Part shown: one piece after another, positions 51,712 to 60,642 of the stretch
How positions within the stretch are numbered: the stretch's first letter is position 1
Layout of the letters: each line of letters begins with the position of its first letter
Assembly: GCF_038397775.1 (NCBI RefSeq)
Contig: NZ_CP151650.1
Location: 2,480,001 to 2,544,000 of the forward strand
Source of the DNA: Pseudomonas sp. RC10
GTDB taxonomy: Bacteria > Pseudomonadota > Gammaproteobacteria > Pseudomonadales > Pseudomonadaceae
Direction of reading: 5' to 3'
DNA: 64,000 bases
Made by a program: the position numbers and the translations under genes
Notes under the pieces: generated by a model
What the model was told of the DNA's origin: nothing
The model's input: only the letters and a program-made list of their open reading frames with translations
Databases searched by the model: none

Positions 51712-52776
51712 ATGTTCAACACATCACGGCTGAACGTGGCCAGCGCCGCGGTCGCCGATGGATTATCCATAAAAGCCAAAGGCACGATCGGCATTTGCGC
51801 AATCAGCGCAGCGCTGTACCCCTGGTTGCTGGACGTTTTTCATTGGGCTGTCACGATGGAGAACGGGGAGGGCGTCAATGGTTCGCTTTCCGCCCCAAAT
51901 ACTGGCATTGCCACGTTGATGCTCATCGCGGCATTTGCAGTGCCGCTGACCTGTCTGGCCATGGCAGGTCGCGCCCTGGAAAGTGAGTCGGATGCCAGGG
52001 CCCGCCGATTCGCTTTGCTGGCCATGACGGCACCGACGGCTTATGTCTTCTTCGGGGTCGTGACTTACATGCTCGGAAGCAAGATCCCTGATACATGGAT
52101 GTGGACGCCGATTTGGCTGCTCATCGGGTATCGGGTGATGACCTTGAAAGCGTCCGCTTCCGCTGCTCAGACGAAGCCCTCGCCGCAGCTAAGGGTTGCC
52201 CACGGCATTGCCGGTACTGTCGCTGCACTCTATGTCTTGTTTCACGTTACCAATCATTTGTTCGGGCTCGTAGGACCCGATGCACACGCGGCGGTCATGG
52301 ATGTCGGGCGCACCGTGTACCGCTCCACGTTCATAGAACCTGTGTTGGTGGCGGTGATGCTGTTCCAGATCGGTTCCGGGCTGCGATTGGCCTGGACATG
52401 GAGCGATAGCTCGGGCGATCCCTACCGTATTTATCAGATCGCTTCCGGCGTGTTCATGTCGGTGTTCATTCTCGGGCATATGAACTCGGTGTTTATTTTT
52501 GCGCGAACTTATCTGGGCATCCCGACAGATTGGGCATTTGCGGCAGGCCTGCCGACCGGTCTGATTCACGATCCGTGGAATATTCGCTTATTGCCCCATT
52601 ACGCGTTGGGCGTGTTTTTCGTATTGACCCATCTTGTATCAGGTCTGCGGGTGGTGCTCTTGGCGCATGACGTGGCTGAATCGAAAGCCAACCGAGTCTG
52701 GTGGGCAGGGGCAGGCATCAGTTCGATGGTCGCGACAGCGATCATGTGTGGGATGACCGGTTTGCGCCTGGCATAA
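51712..52776 (+). CDS. Polytopic SdhC/FrdC-like membrane protein, paralog 2
   Basis: 354 aa, about eight helices. LRVAHGIAGTVAALYVLFHVTNHLFGLVG, FILGHMNSVFIFAR and LPHYALGVFFVLTHLVSGLRVVLLAHD match the corresponding helices of the protein at 45710-46771 almost position by position, including the histidines. AGGAA 7 nt before ATG 51712; 73 nt after the epimerase stop, with a small TGCCCG/CGGGCA hairpin between. Co-transcription with the redox enzymes upstream supports an electron-transfer role. Confidence 0.6.
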   Translation: MFNTSRLNVASAAVADGLSIKAKGTIGICAISAALYPWLLDVFHWAVTMENGEGVNGSLSAPNTGIATLMLIAAFAVPLTCLAMAGRALESESDARARRFALLAMTAPTAYVFFGVVTYMLGSKIPDTWMWTPIWLLIGYRVMTLKASASAAQTKPSPQLRVAHGIAGTVAALYVLFHVTNHLFGLVGPDAHAAVMDVGRTVYRSTFIEPVLVAVMLFQIGSGLRLAWTWSDSSGDPYRIYQIASGVFMSVFILGHMNSVFIFARTYLGIPTDWAFAAGLPTGLIHDPWNIRLLPHYALGVFFVLTHLVSGLRVVLLAHDVAESKANRVWWAGAGISSMVATAIMCGMTGLRLA

Positions 52777-52817
52777 CGTTTGATCGCCTGACGTTTCAGC
52801 GCTGGCCTTACAGAAAC

Positions 52818-52860
52818 CAAGAGCCTCTGTTCATGTCACGATGAACGAGGCTCTTTTTTA
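52818..52860 (+). terminator. Rho-independent terminator
   Basis: AAGAGCCTC ... GAGGCTCTT with inner GTTCAT/ATGAAC pairing, followed by T6. It ends the plus-strand redox unit and overlaps the 3' codons of the convergent monooxygenase gene. Confidence 0.8.
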
Positions 52861-53156
52861 TTGGGTTCAAACACGGTGTGATGAAAACTCAGGCTGCGCA
52901 CGGTGTTTGATTCGAGCAGCGTTGAAAACGTCTGTAGCGCAGGATTAAGAAAGTGACTGTTCATGCAACCCGGGCAACTCCAGTGCCCCGTCACCACTAA
53001 TAACTCTGGTTGGCTTTTACTTTCAACAGCCCCGTAAGACAGGCAGCCTGACTGAGCGTGAAAGTGTTCAGTCATTTCTGATAACACACTAAGAACATGG
53101 GCTGTCTGGCCAGGTTTTGCCTTGACGGTCACCGTATTAATGGCGGCAATTCGCAT
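52836..53156 (-). CDS. Antibiotic-biosynthesis-monooxygenase (ABM) domain protein
   Basis: 106 aa. AAINTVTVKAKPGQTAHVLSVLSEMTEHFHAQSGCLSYGAV is the ferredoxin-like ABM fold start, as in YgiN quinol monooxygenases. The rest includes an SCPGCMNSHF segment with CxxC, unusual for the family. Convergent with the SdhC-like gene. Quinol or small-aromatic oxidation is possible. Confidence 0.75.
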   Translation of the reverse strand: MRIAAINTVTVKAKPGQTAHVLSVLSEMTEHFHAQSGCLSYGAVESKSQPELLVVTGHWSCPGCMNSHFLNPALQTFSTLLESNTVRSLSFHHTVFEPNKKEPRSS

Positions 53157-53305
53157 GTGAATTCTCCGAGGGCTCGTGAGTGTTGTCTTTCAACGCTCGC
53201 CGCGTTGCGACGACCTGTTCAGATTACGCGTATAGACGTCCGATACCACTTCCAATCGCCACAAAACACACGGGTCCAATGCCTATGTTTGATGGGGGTT
53301 GGCGG

Positions 53306-54793
53306 TCACGATTTATAGGTCGGTAATGAAGGGTTTTCGCCCAGTTTGTCGTGACTCTGACGAAAGGGCGTTTGCAGCAGCTCCTGTAAGCGATCGAAGG
53401 CGGGGTCGATATCCATTGTTTCAATAGCACCAAATCCCAGTAATAAGCCCGGCTGGGGTTCGGCCTGGTAATAATAGCGTTCGATTGAATACAACCCGAT
53501 GCCGGACTGAAAGGCACGCTCAATCAAATAGTTCACATCCATGCCGGTTTTGAATCGCGCGGCGATATGTAATCCTGCTGTCGTGGGAATAACATCGAGC
53601 CAGGGTGCAAGATCGTTTTCCAGCCGGTTCAGAATGCGCTGTCGGCGGTTGGCGTAGATCGCGTGGCATCGCCTTACATGTTTCAGCAGGCCGCCGTCGG
53701 CAATGAATCGCGTGAGCGCCCATTGGGGGATCGTGGACGTGTGCCAGTCTGAAATGAGTTTCGCTTTAATGACCGCGCCAATGATCGAAGGTGGCAGGAC
53801 GGCGTAGCCGATGCGCAATTCGGGCAGCATCGTCTTGGAGAACGTACCGACAAATGCAACGAGACCGTATTCGTCCATCGTTTTCAGCGAGTCGGTCGGA
53901 CGCCCTTCGTATCGGAACTCGCTGTCGTAGTCATCTTCGATGATCAAGGCACCCAGTTCGCGGGCGCGCTCAAGTAATGCTCGTCTGCGCGCCATGCTCA
54001 TAGGCATGCCCAGTGGAAACTGATGTGCGGGGGTTACGTAGATCAGTTGAGTGCCGTCGGGGATCAGGTCGGCTCTGATGCCTTCATCGTCTACAGGTAC
54101 GCCCACTACCATGGCCCCATGGGAGGCGAAAAGACGACGCGCAGGGGGGTAGCCGGGGTCTTCGACGGCCACGACGGTGCCGGGCTCAAGGACGACGCGG
54201 GCAATCAGGTCCAATGCCTGTTGAGTGCCGTTGCAGACGACAATGTCGCTGAGCAGACACGTCAAACCCCGAGAAAATGCGATGTATTGCGCGATCGCAT
54301 GGCGTAAAGGCGGAATGCCTTCAGGTCGGTTGTAGGAACCCGCTGTCGTTTGAATTCGCCGCAGCGCGTAATTGACACAACGTCGCCATTCATCTTGGGG
54401 GAATGCACCGATATGCGTCGCGCCGCCCACAAAGTTGATGTCAGGGGTGCCTACCAGAGAATGGTCCGAGGGAGGCGCCGGGATGCGTTCCCAGCGCTCG
54501 ATGATCGTGGCGCTCGCAAGCTGGGTTGCGATGAGTGGGTTGGGGCGCTTGCAGGGCGACGCGCTGACAAACGTCCCCTTCCCGACGACGCCGGTCACAT
54601 AACTTTCATAGGTCAGCTGGGTGTACGTGTCTGAGACCGTCTTTCGGGAGATATTGAGTTGCTGAGCAAGTAGGCGACTGGGCGGGAGCTGAGACCCCGG
54701 CGCCAGGCGCCCGTTTTCTATCGCGTTCTTAAGTTGCTCATAAAGTTGCTCAGACAGCTTCTTTCGCCCCTGAATGACGACATGTAATTCCAC
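53306..54793 (-). CDS. MocR-type (GntR/aminotransferase) regulator
   Basis: 495 aa. Winged helix KLSEQLYEQLKNAIENGRLAPGSQLPPSRLLAQQLNISRKTVSDTYTQL; aminotransferase part LIIEDDYDSEFRYEGRPTDSLKTMD with PLP lysine in TFSKTMLPELRIGY. GTG start at 54793 with GAGAGG upstream. Third MocR protein in the window. No clear target is adjacent; the ABM gene 150 nt downstream on the same strand is the closest. Confidence 0.9.
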   Translation of the reverse strand: MELHVVIQGRKKLSEQLYEQLKNAIENGRLAPGSQLPPSRLLAQQLNISRKTVSDTYTQLTYESYVTGVVGKGTFVSASPCKRPNPLIATQLASATIIERWERIPAPPSDHSLVGTPDINFVGGATHIGAFPQDEWRRCVNYALRRIQTTAGSYNRPEGIPPLRHAIAQYIAFSRGLTCLLSDIVVCNGTQQALDLIARVVLEPGTVVAVEDPGYPPARRLFASHGAMVVGVPVDDEGIRADLIPDGTQLIYVTPAHQFPLGMPMSMARRRALLERARELGALIIEDDYDSEFRYEGRPTDSLKTMDEYGLVAFVGTFSKTMLPELRIGYAVLPPSIIGAVIKAKLISDWHTSTIPQWALTRFIADGGLLKHVRRCHAIYANRRQRILNRLENDLAPWLDVIPTTAGLHIAARFKTGMDVNYLIERAFQSGIGLYSIERYYYQAEPQPGLLLGFGAIETMDIDPAFDRLQELLQTPFRQSHDKLGENPSLPTYKS

Positions 54794-55035
54794 TGTGTGC
54801 CTCTCATGAATAGACTGGAACGAGCGTCAGACTACCTCACGCACGAGAAGCATTGGCGTGGTACAGCGATATTCTCCTGTTTAGGGACAGTCATCCGTTT
54901 TTAGGCGTTGAGACAGCCACGGGCAGTGGATAGAGGGCGTCGTTGACGCACGCTCTTGATTATCTCAACAGTATCCAGTGTCACCCGGTTGTCGTGACAC
55001 TGTGTTTGTCAAGATATCCTCCGGTTGTTGCTTAG

Positions 55036-55251
55036 TTAGCATTTATCCTTATGGGAAGTCTCTGTCTTGTCGGGTGTCTTATCGCTGATCGTCGGGGTTG
55101 TCGCATCGGACTGCGCTTTTTGTTTTGCCTCCATCGCGGCGTTTCTCAGCGACTCCATTCGCTCGAATACCGTATCGCCACCGCCTTCTGCATGGCTGTA
55201 AGCACTCACACTCGACAATATCATGAGCATTGCAATCATTGATTTTTTCAC
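55036..55251 (-). CDS. Small secreted protein, unknown
   Basis: 71 aa with a signal peptide (MKKSMIAMLMILSSVSAYSHA; cleavage after SHA, ~residue 21). The mature part is short, charged and Lys/Asp/Thr-rich (AAMEAKQKAQSDATT...TSHKDKC) and ends in Cys. No family recognised. Stand-alone between two intergenic gaps. Confidence 0.6.
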   Translation of the reverse strand: MKKSMIAMLMILSSVSAYSHAEGGGDTVFERMESLRNAAMEAKQKAQSDATTPTISDKTPDKTETSHKDKC

Positions 55252-55521
55252 GGAACACCTCGTAGGGTTAAATACATTTCGTTATCGATGCTAAGTCAAC
55301 CGCGGGGGCGATTGAATATCCAATCCGTGAAAAAAGTTACGATCCAGGTGGCCACGTTCATTATCGGTAGGCACGAGTTGGTCTACTCATTTTCGTAAAA
55401 ATTGGAGATGTTTATGCGTGATAAAAATCTATAGGCTTCGCCCGGTTTTTAACAGTTCACGTCGTCCGTAGCGGTGGCTGTTACGCCACTGACGTCACAT
55501 TTAACGAAGGGCGGCGGTTTT
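55252..55521. other. Intergenic, no gene seen
   Basis: About 270 nt between the small secreted protein and the STN gene, AT-rich in the middle (around 55380-55435); likely promoters for both flanking genes. Nothing else is recognised. Confidence 0.6.
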
Positions 55522-55875
55522 ATGTTTCAGCGAGCGGGGCTGTTAATTTGCGCGGTGTTGGGGGCTTCGATGCTTTTGGATTCTTGCTCACCTGAGCTGA
55601 CTCACCCTCCCGGGCACGATGCAGCGCCCACCGCCATGATCCGTTTCGATGTTCCGCAAGGCGATCTCGGTGCGGCGGTGCTCCGTTTTGGAGAGCAGGC
55701 TGGCGTGTGCCTCGCCTTTGATCCCGAGATGACTCGCGGGAAAACCACGCAGGGGCTGTCTGGCACCTATGCCGTGTCGGTCGCGCTGCGCATGTTGGTG
55801 AAAGATTCAGGCTTGCATGTCGTGCTGCTTTCCGGGTCCCGTTACCGCCTCGAACCGTCGGGTTCGGCGCTTTGA
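55522..55875 (+). CDS. Stand-alone STN (secretin/TonB N-terminal) domain protein
   Basis: 117 aa. Hydrophobic N-terminus (RAGLLICAVLGASMLLDSC, possible lipoprotein or signal) then IRFDVPQGDLGAAVLRFGEQAGVCLAFDPEMTRGKTTQGLSGTYAVSVALRMLVKDSGLHVVLL, a complete STN domain. In FecA-type receptors this domain passes the signal to an anti-sigma factor; here no barrel follows and no fecIR pair is adjacent. The start at 55522 follows AAGGGCGG. Either a truncated receptor or a free-standing adaptor. Confidence 0.75.
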   Translation: MFQRAGLLICAVLGASMLLDSCSPELTHPPGHDAAPTAMIRFDVPQGDLGAAVLRFGEQAGVCLAFDPEMTRGKTTQGLSGTYAVSVALRMLVKDSGLHVVLLSGSRYRLEPSGSAL

Positions 55876-56130
55876 GAGCCAGCTCCTTTGACGCCTCCCC
55901 TGAATCGAGAACGTGGCCCGCGAACCACGCTGTAGATGCCGTGCAGAGGCGAGCTGCCACCGTTTCCAAACCCAAAGAAAGCCACGTCGCCTGACCCCGC
56001 TGTTGCGAAGCGAGGGCGATGGACATTGACGCGCTATCCCATGCATTCCCTCCCATGACTCCCGTCAGCGTCAGTCGATGAAAACCTCAAATCCGACGGC
56101 GTAAACCTCAACCTTGTTTCGAGAGCTGAT
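55876..56130. other. Intergenic, no gene seen
   Basis: About 255 nt between the STN gene and the chemoreceptor; presumably the chemoreceptor promoter. No conserved frame or structure recognised. Confidence 0.55.
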
Positions 56131-58113
56131 ATGTCTCAACGCACCCTGCTTTTCAAGCTGTTCTGGACGGCATTAACCGGCACTCTGGGGGTGCTTGTTC
56201 TGTTGATAGGCTCGATTGCCTATCTGTCGTATGGCACCTCCCTCAAGGAAAATGCCGAGCGGGTCGACGCTACCGTCAAGACCAACGTCGCTCAGGTCGA
56301 AACGCAATTCGGGGTGGGCTGGACGGTTGCCGAGTCAGTGGCCAGTGCCGCGCTGGCGATGCATCGGGCTCAAGTGAGCCGGCAGGCTGCGGATGAAGTG
56401 ACGCACCAGATATTCGAATCCAATCCACAGTTGTTGGGGTTGGGGCATTACTGGGAGCCGGACGCCTTTGATGGCAAGGATGCGGAGTTCGTCAATCACC
56501 CGGGTCATGATTCCACGGGCCGATATGTCGTGTACTGGAACCGGTCCAGTGGCCGCGTAGGCTCGGAGCCGCTGGTCAACTATGTGCCGGAAGGACCTGA
56601 TAACCAGTATTACTACCGGCCGCTGCGCACGCGCGAAGCATGGGCAACCGACCCGTACGCGTACAGCACCACCAGCGGTCAGCAACTGATGATGGTGTCC
56701 ATCATGATCCCGTTGATCGAAAACGGGAAAGCCATCGGTACCGCAGGCGTGGACATTCCCCTGTCGGGCATCACCCAACAATTGGCGAAGATCGATCTTT
56801 TCAACGGCTACGGGGCGTTGATTTCAACCGACGGGTTGTACGCCAGTCATCCTGACTCAGCCCGTTGGGGCAAGCAGGCCGACAACATACCGGAAGCCGC
56901 GCGGGAGGCCATCAAGGCAGGGCAGCATTACGCATTTCAGCGTGATGGGTGGGAGTACGTGCTGGAACCTGTGCGGATCGGCAAATCACCCAATCAGTGG
57001 TCCCTGATGGTGGCGTACCCGATTGAAGTCGCGATGGCCGGCATTCACCATTTCCTGGTGACTGCAATGTTCGTCGGTCTCGGCGGCCTGCTGATACTTG
57101 CGCTTGCGCTGTGGATCGTCTTGCGTTGGCAGATTCGCCCGCTGTCGACACTGACCGTAGGCATACAGGGGTGGCAAGGTCACCTGGGGTTGCGTTTCCA
57201 GGCGAGCAGTCAGGATGAAACCGGACGCCTGGCCACCGCATTCAATCAGTTCATCAGTCGTCTCGGCGTGCTCGTCAGCGCGATTCGAGAAGGCAGCACT
57301 GTGCTCCTTCAGACCTCTGATCTGTTGAATACCACCACCACGTCTGTCGCGGAGCGCGCCACCGTACAACACACCGCCACGGAAGAAATGGGACAGGGCG
57401 TCGCTGCACTTGCGCAGTCGGTCAGCGAGGTCTCCCATCAAGCGGAGGACATGGAAAGCGTGGCACGTGATACCGAAACCCTGACGTCGAAGATGTCAGC
57501 TGAAATGGCACTCACCGTTGCAGGCATCACGCACATCGATCACACCATGGACACCGTCGCGCAGACTGTCGAGGGGCTGGAAAGGCGTTCGCAGGATATT
57601 GCGGGCATCATCGCCGTTATTCGAAGCATTGCGGATCAGACGAATCTGTTGGCGTTGAATGCCGCCATTGAAGCCGCCCGTGCCGGAGAGCATGGCAGGG
57701 GGTTTGCGGTGGTGGCCGACGAGGTCCGGCAACTGGCGGAGCGCACGAGCGGTTCAACCCGTGAGATCGGTGTCATGATCGGTGCGATTGGCGAAGACGT
57801 GAAAAACACGGTCGCGAATGTCAGCGAAGTGAGGCATGCCGTCAGCGACGGCGTGACGCAGTTGAACGCCTCGGCCGAAGGGGTGGAGCAGGTCGGTCAG
57901 CACATTCAGAACATGCTGCTGCGCATCAGCGAGGTCGCGCGCCAGACCCAAAGTCAGGCGGCGACAGGGGAGCAACTGTCGATGGCAGTGCAGGGGATCA
58001 GCCGTGTGTCGGAGCAGAATGACGCTGCCATCCGCACATTGCTCGAACAGTCTCATCAGTTGCGCCATCAGGCGAGCTCGCTGGAACTTCAACTGGCTGA
58101 GTTCAGGGACTGA
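56131..58113 (+). CDS. Methyl-accepting chemotaxis protein with dCache sensor
   Basis: 660 aa. TM1 at ~10-32, periplasmic double-Cache domain at ~35-300 (with [32 protein letters not shown] and [11 protein letters not shown]), TM2 at ~305-330, HAMP at ~330-385, and a signalling domain whose tip [39 protein letters not shown] is intact. No C-terminal CheR-tethering pentapeptide. Class with 40-heptad-type tail. The DxxxYRPWF-like dCache ligand motif suggests amino acids or amines; the ligand is unproven. Confidence 0.93.
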   Translation: MSQRTLLFKLFWTALTGTLGVLVLLIGSIAYLSYGTSLKENAERVDATVKTNVAQVETQFGVGWTVAESVASAALAMHRAQVSRQAADEVTHQIFESNPQLLGLGHYWEPDAFDGKDAEFVNHPGHDSTGRYVVYWNRSSGRVGSEPLVNYVPEGPDNQYYYRPLRTREAWATDPYAYSTTSGQQLMMVSIMIPLIENGKAIGTAGVDIPLSGITQQLAKIDLFNGYGALISTDGLYASHPDSARWGKQADNIPEAAREAIKAGQHYAFQRDGWEYVLEPVRIGKSPNQWSLMVAYPIEVAMAGIHHFLVTAMFVGLGGLLILALALWIVLRWQIRPLSTLTVGIQGWQGHLGLRFQASSQDETGRLATAFNQFISRLGVLVSAIREGSTVLLQTSDLLNTTTTSVAERATVQHTATEEMGQGVAALAQSVSEVSHQAEDMESVARDTETLTSKMSAEMALTVAGITHIDHTMDTVAQTVEGLERRSQDIAGIIAVIRSIADQTNLLALNAAIEAARAGEHGRGFAVVADEVRQLAERTSGSTREIGVMIGAIGEDVKNTVANVSEVRHAVSDGVTQLNASAEGVEQVGQHIQNMLLRISEVARQTQSQAATGEQLSMAVQGISRVSEQNDAAIRTLLEQSHQLRHQASSLELQLAEFRD

Positions 58114-58217
58114 GAGCGGGAAGCATCCAGGGGTCGTCCGCTTGCCGCGGCCGCCCCTGTCAGCCGAGATCTCCGGCTTCGTACAAAAATGCTCAGCCGG
58201 GATTTGCGTACCGGGGG

Positions 58218-59705
58218 CTATCTTCCCGGCAATGTCTGACAGGCGCCACCGCTGGACGGTGGCGCCTGCTCGGGAAATTTCCCCTGTGGCGTGATGAACG
58301 CCGGTGTCGTGGCGATAAAGCCGTCCTTATAGGTCGCTTCGATGAAGGACGCCCGCCATCCGCCAGACTCTTCCGGGATTTTCACAGACAATATTTTGCC
58401 ATCGGCAGTCGCTTCCACCACTTCTGCGCTATATCGAACACCGCACGCATAGCGAAAGTCCCGTGCCGATGAATTTTCTGCGCTCCACAACTTGAGTTGA
58501 CTCGGCTTTTCAGAGAACTGCACCTGTATGAACTGTTCATGACCTTTGGAAACCAGTCGTGCGTCAAGGTCGGGGAGTGTGGCGTTTCTCTGCAGGCGGT
58601 TGAGCAGGCTGATCAACGCCGGTGTGCTGACATTCCGAATGCCTGCGTGATCGGAGTTGGGCACCAGCCGGAGCGCTTTTTCGCCAGGAAGACGGTGGTA
58701 ATAACGGCGTGCGTTGTCTGGCACGAAGAAGTCGTCACCGCTGGCGTTTATCAAATACTTGGGGATGGAAAGCCTGCTTCGATAGCGGGTATTGGCGTAT
58801 TGAGAAGGGTCCTGGATCTGCATGAGACTGGCGAACGCATCCGTGTCGATCTTTTCGGTAATCCCCTCCGCATAGTAGGGCGCGAACGCGATAGGCCAGT
58901 TTCCGCCGTAGCTTCGGTAAATGTGTTTGAAGGTGGCTTTGGTATCGAACAAGTCGGTCACGAGCGGGGCGATCGCGACCACTCGGCGGTCGGCGATTGA
59001 AGTGAGCCAGGCCGTCCAGCCACGTTTTGAGGCGCCTGAAAGGATGAACTGATCGACCGCCCAGGGTTTGAGTTCAGCTTGTGCCAGGTCCATGGTGCGC
59101 GAGACCGCCGCCACCATCGGTACCTGCAGAGGCAACGTCGCACGTTGCCGAGGATTTTCCATGAACAGGCGCCAGCTTTGTGCCGCGCTGACATCCTCTC
59201 GCGAGGGCGGGTTCGTGCCCAGTGTCAAGAATTGGTTAGGGATGTTGCTGACTGCGACAACGATGGTGTGAGTGCTTCGTGCGATCTCTGCAAGTTGTTC
59301 CTGGCTGAAATCATTGGCAGGAAACGGTTGCTGGTTGCCAGACACGTGGTTGGTTCCGTTGCTGACGATCAGCAGCGCTTTGCGACGAATTGCGTGGTCG
59401 GGGATGTACAGATCAACGTCGTGCGACCATTGCGCCGGAGAGACGATGTCGCCGGGGGACCACTCCTGGGAGGTGAGTTGAAAGCTGTTCAGGCTGACGC
59501 CAGGCAGCTCCGTGCTGCCTTTTTTCTGGTAGATCAAAGGTTGGCTGGCGATGTGCTTGACGTAACACGGCAACACCGATGTGTCGCTCGATTCTGACGG
59601 TTTGGCGCATTGCGTTCCGATGGCGGTGTCTGCCAGACAGGCAGTGATGGGGGCGGTCAGGCACAGCGCGAGAGAGGCCCTGACCAGTCGTGCGGAAGTT
59701 TTCAT
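58218..59705 (-). CDS. PhoPQ-activated pathogenicity-related (PqaA-type) protein
   Basis: 495 aa, exported. N-terminal signal with a lipobox ITAC at ~20-23. The conserved PhoPQ_related blocks are present: TSQEWSPGDIVSPAQWSHDVDLYIPD, SGASKRGWTAWLTSIADRRVVAIAPLVTDLFD (nucleophile Ser in GASKRG), YYAEGITEKIDT and LINASGDDFFVPDNARRYYHRLPGEK. Hydrolase fold of unknown substrate; in Salmonella the gene is PhoP-activated and linked to peptide resistance. Regulation here is not visible. Confidence 0.87.
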   Translation of the reverse strand: MKTSARLVRASLALCLTAPITACLADTAIGTQCAKPSESSDTSVLPCYVKHIASQPLIYQKKGSTELPGVSLNSFQLTSQEWSPGDIVSPAQWSHDVDLYIPDHAIRRKALLIVSNGTNHVSGNQQPFPANDFSQEQLAEIARSTHTIVVAVSNIPNQFLTLGTNPPSREDVSAAQSWRLFMENPRQRATLPLQVPMVAAVSRTMDLAQAELKPWAVDQFILSGASKRGWTAWLTSIADRRVVAIAPLVTDLFDTKATFKHIYRSYGGNWPIAFAPYYAEGITEKIDTDAFASLMQIQDPSQYANTRYRSRLSIPKYLINASGDDFFVPDNARRYYHRLPGEKALRLVPNSDHAGIRNVSTPALISLLNRLQRNATLPDLDARLVSKGHEQFIQVQFSEKPSQLKLWSAENSSARDFRYACGVRYSAEVVEATADGKILSVKIPEESGGWRASFIEATYKDGFIATTPAFITPQGKFPEQAPPSSGGACQTLPGR

Positions 59706-59716
59706 GAGGAGGTTAT

Positions 59717-60217
59717 CTATCTAGGGTCAATTTGGATGATTCTTGCGACAGTGTCCGGATGCGGCCAGAACAGCGCCGCTTGCCCGAGACGTGTGCCTGT
59801 TTCGTCCCGCACCTCCCAGACGATGCCGTCGTAAATCATGAAAGCGTGGCCATACCGGTCTACGCGATAGCCCGTGTATCCGGAGGCAACGCCTTGGGTT
59901 TCGACGATGTTCAGAAGCGCTTGGCGAGCCTCCCGATCAACGCTCGATGCGCTGAACCTGGACGGCATGCCGCAAAAAATCTCTCGGCTGTATTTGAAGC
60001 AACGCAGTGCACACTCATTGCCGTATGTGAAAACCGGGTCCTTATCATTGTTGTGAAACACCAGGCTATAGGGTGCTTCTCGGTGGATCCACGCTGCGCG
60101 AGAGTGGGGATCAATCAGCGGACACGGAAGATGCTTACCCGTCCAGTGCCGGTAGGTACTGTCCAGAAGGTTCAAGGTGGCGACCAGTACTGGATCTTCT
60201 TCTGCCATGGCGTTCAT
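59717..60217 (-). CDS. MEKHLA/PAS-domain protein
   Basis: 166 aa. VFHNNDKDPVFTYGNECALRCF, MPSRFSASSVDREARQALLNIV and GYTGYRVDRYGHAFMIYDGIVWEVRDETG match the MEKHLA (PAS-like) domain. GGAGACAGCG precedes the ATG at 60217. Start lies 11 nt upstream of the PqaA-type stop region on the same strand; possibly co-transcribed with pqaA. Role unknown. Confidence 0.8.
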   Translation of the reverse strand: MNAMAEEDPVLVATLNLLDSTYRHWTGKHLPCPLIDPHSRAAWIHREAPYSLVFHNNDKDPVFTYGNECALRCFKYSREIFCGMPSRFSASSVDREARQALLNIVETQGVASGYTGYRVDRYGHAFMIYDGIVWEVRDETGTRLGQAALFWPHPDTVARIIQIDPR

Positions 60218-60642
60218 CTACGCTGTCTCCATTACCCTGCGGCATTCCCATGATGTGGAATTCAAGCGGGTGGTGCGTTGGCGGATATAACGTCACTCGC
60301 TCAAGCCGTGACATTGACGACCGACGAGGCTAGCGGAAGGGGTAGGGGGGTTAAACGGCCAATTTCCGTTTTTACGTCGAGCCAAAGTCAGGCGAAGGCT
60401 TTACAAAACCTTCGCTCACTTCGTCTTCCCGGGCGGAATTCGGGGAGGAGGGAGGGGGCACTGTCTGGTGTCGCGGTGTATGGAGGTCGGGTGACAGTGG
60501 AGTTATCACTGGACAACTCCACCCCCGCTTGTGAGAAGGCAGGCACGGTCGAACGGCTACTGTTTCCAATGGGCTCGACTGCCACGCATCCGGCGCCAGG
60601 ACGCGGTTGGCAAGGGCGCTGCGAATGTGGCGGTCAGGCGGA
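60218..60642. other. Intergenic with two hairpins
   Basis: No gene. Inverted repeats GCGAAGG/CCTTCGC (60392-60415) and GTGGAGTT/AACTCCAC (60497-60522) may mark the 3' end of the M19 transcript; neither is followed by a T-run. Confidence 0.55.

Noticed and set aside
55520..56056. 178-codon minus-strand frame over the STN gene
   Set aside because: Antisense to a clear STN domain; no motif and no ribosome site.
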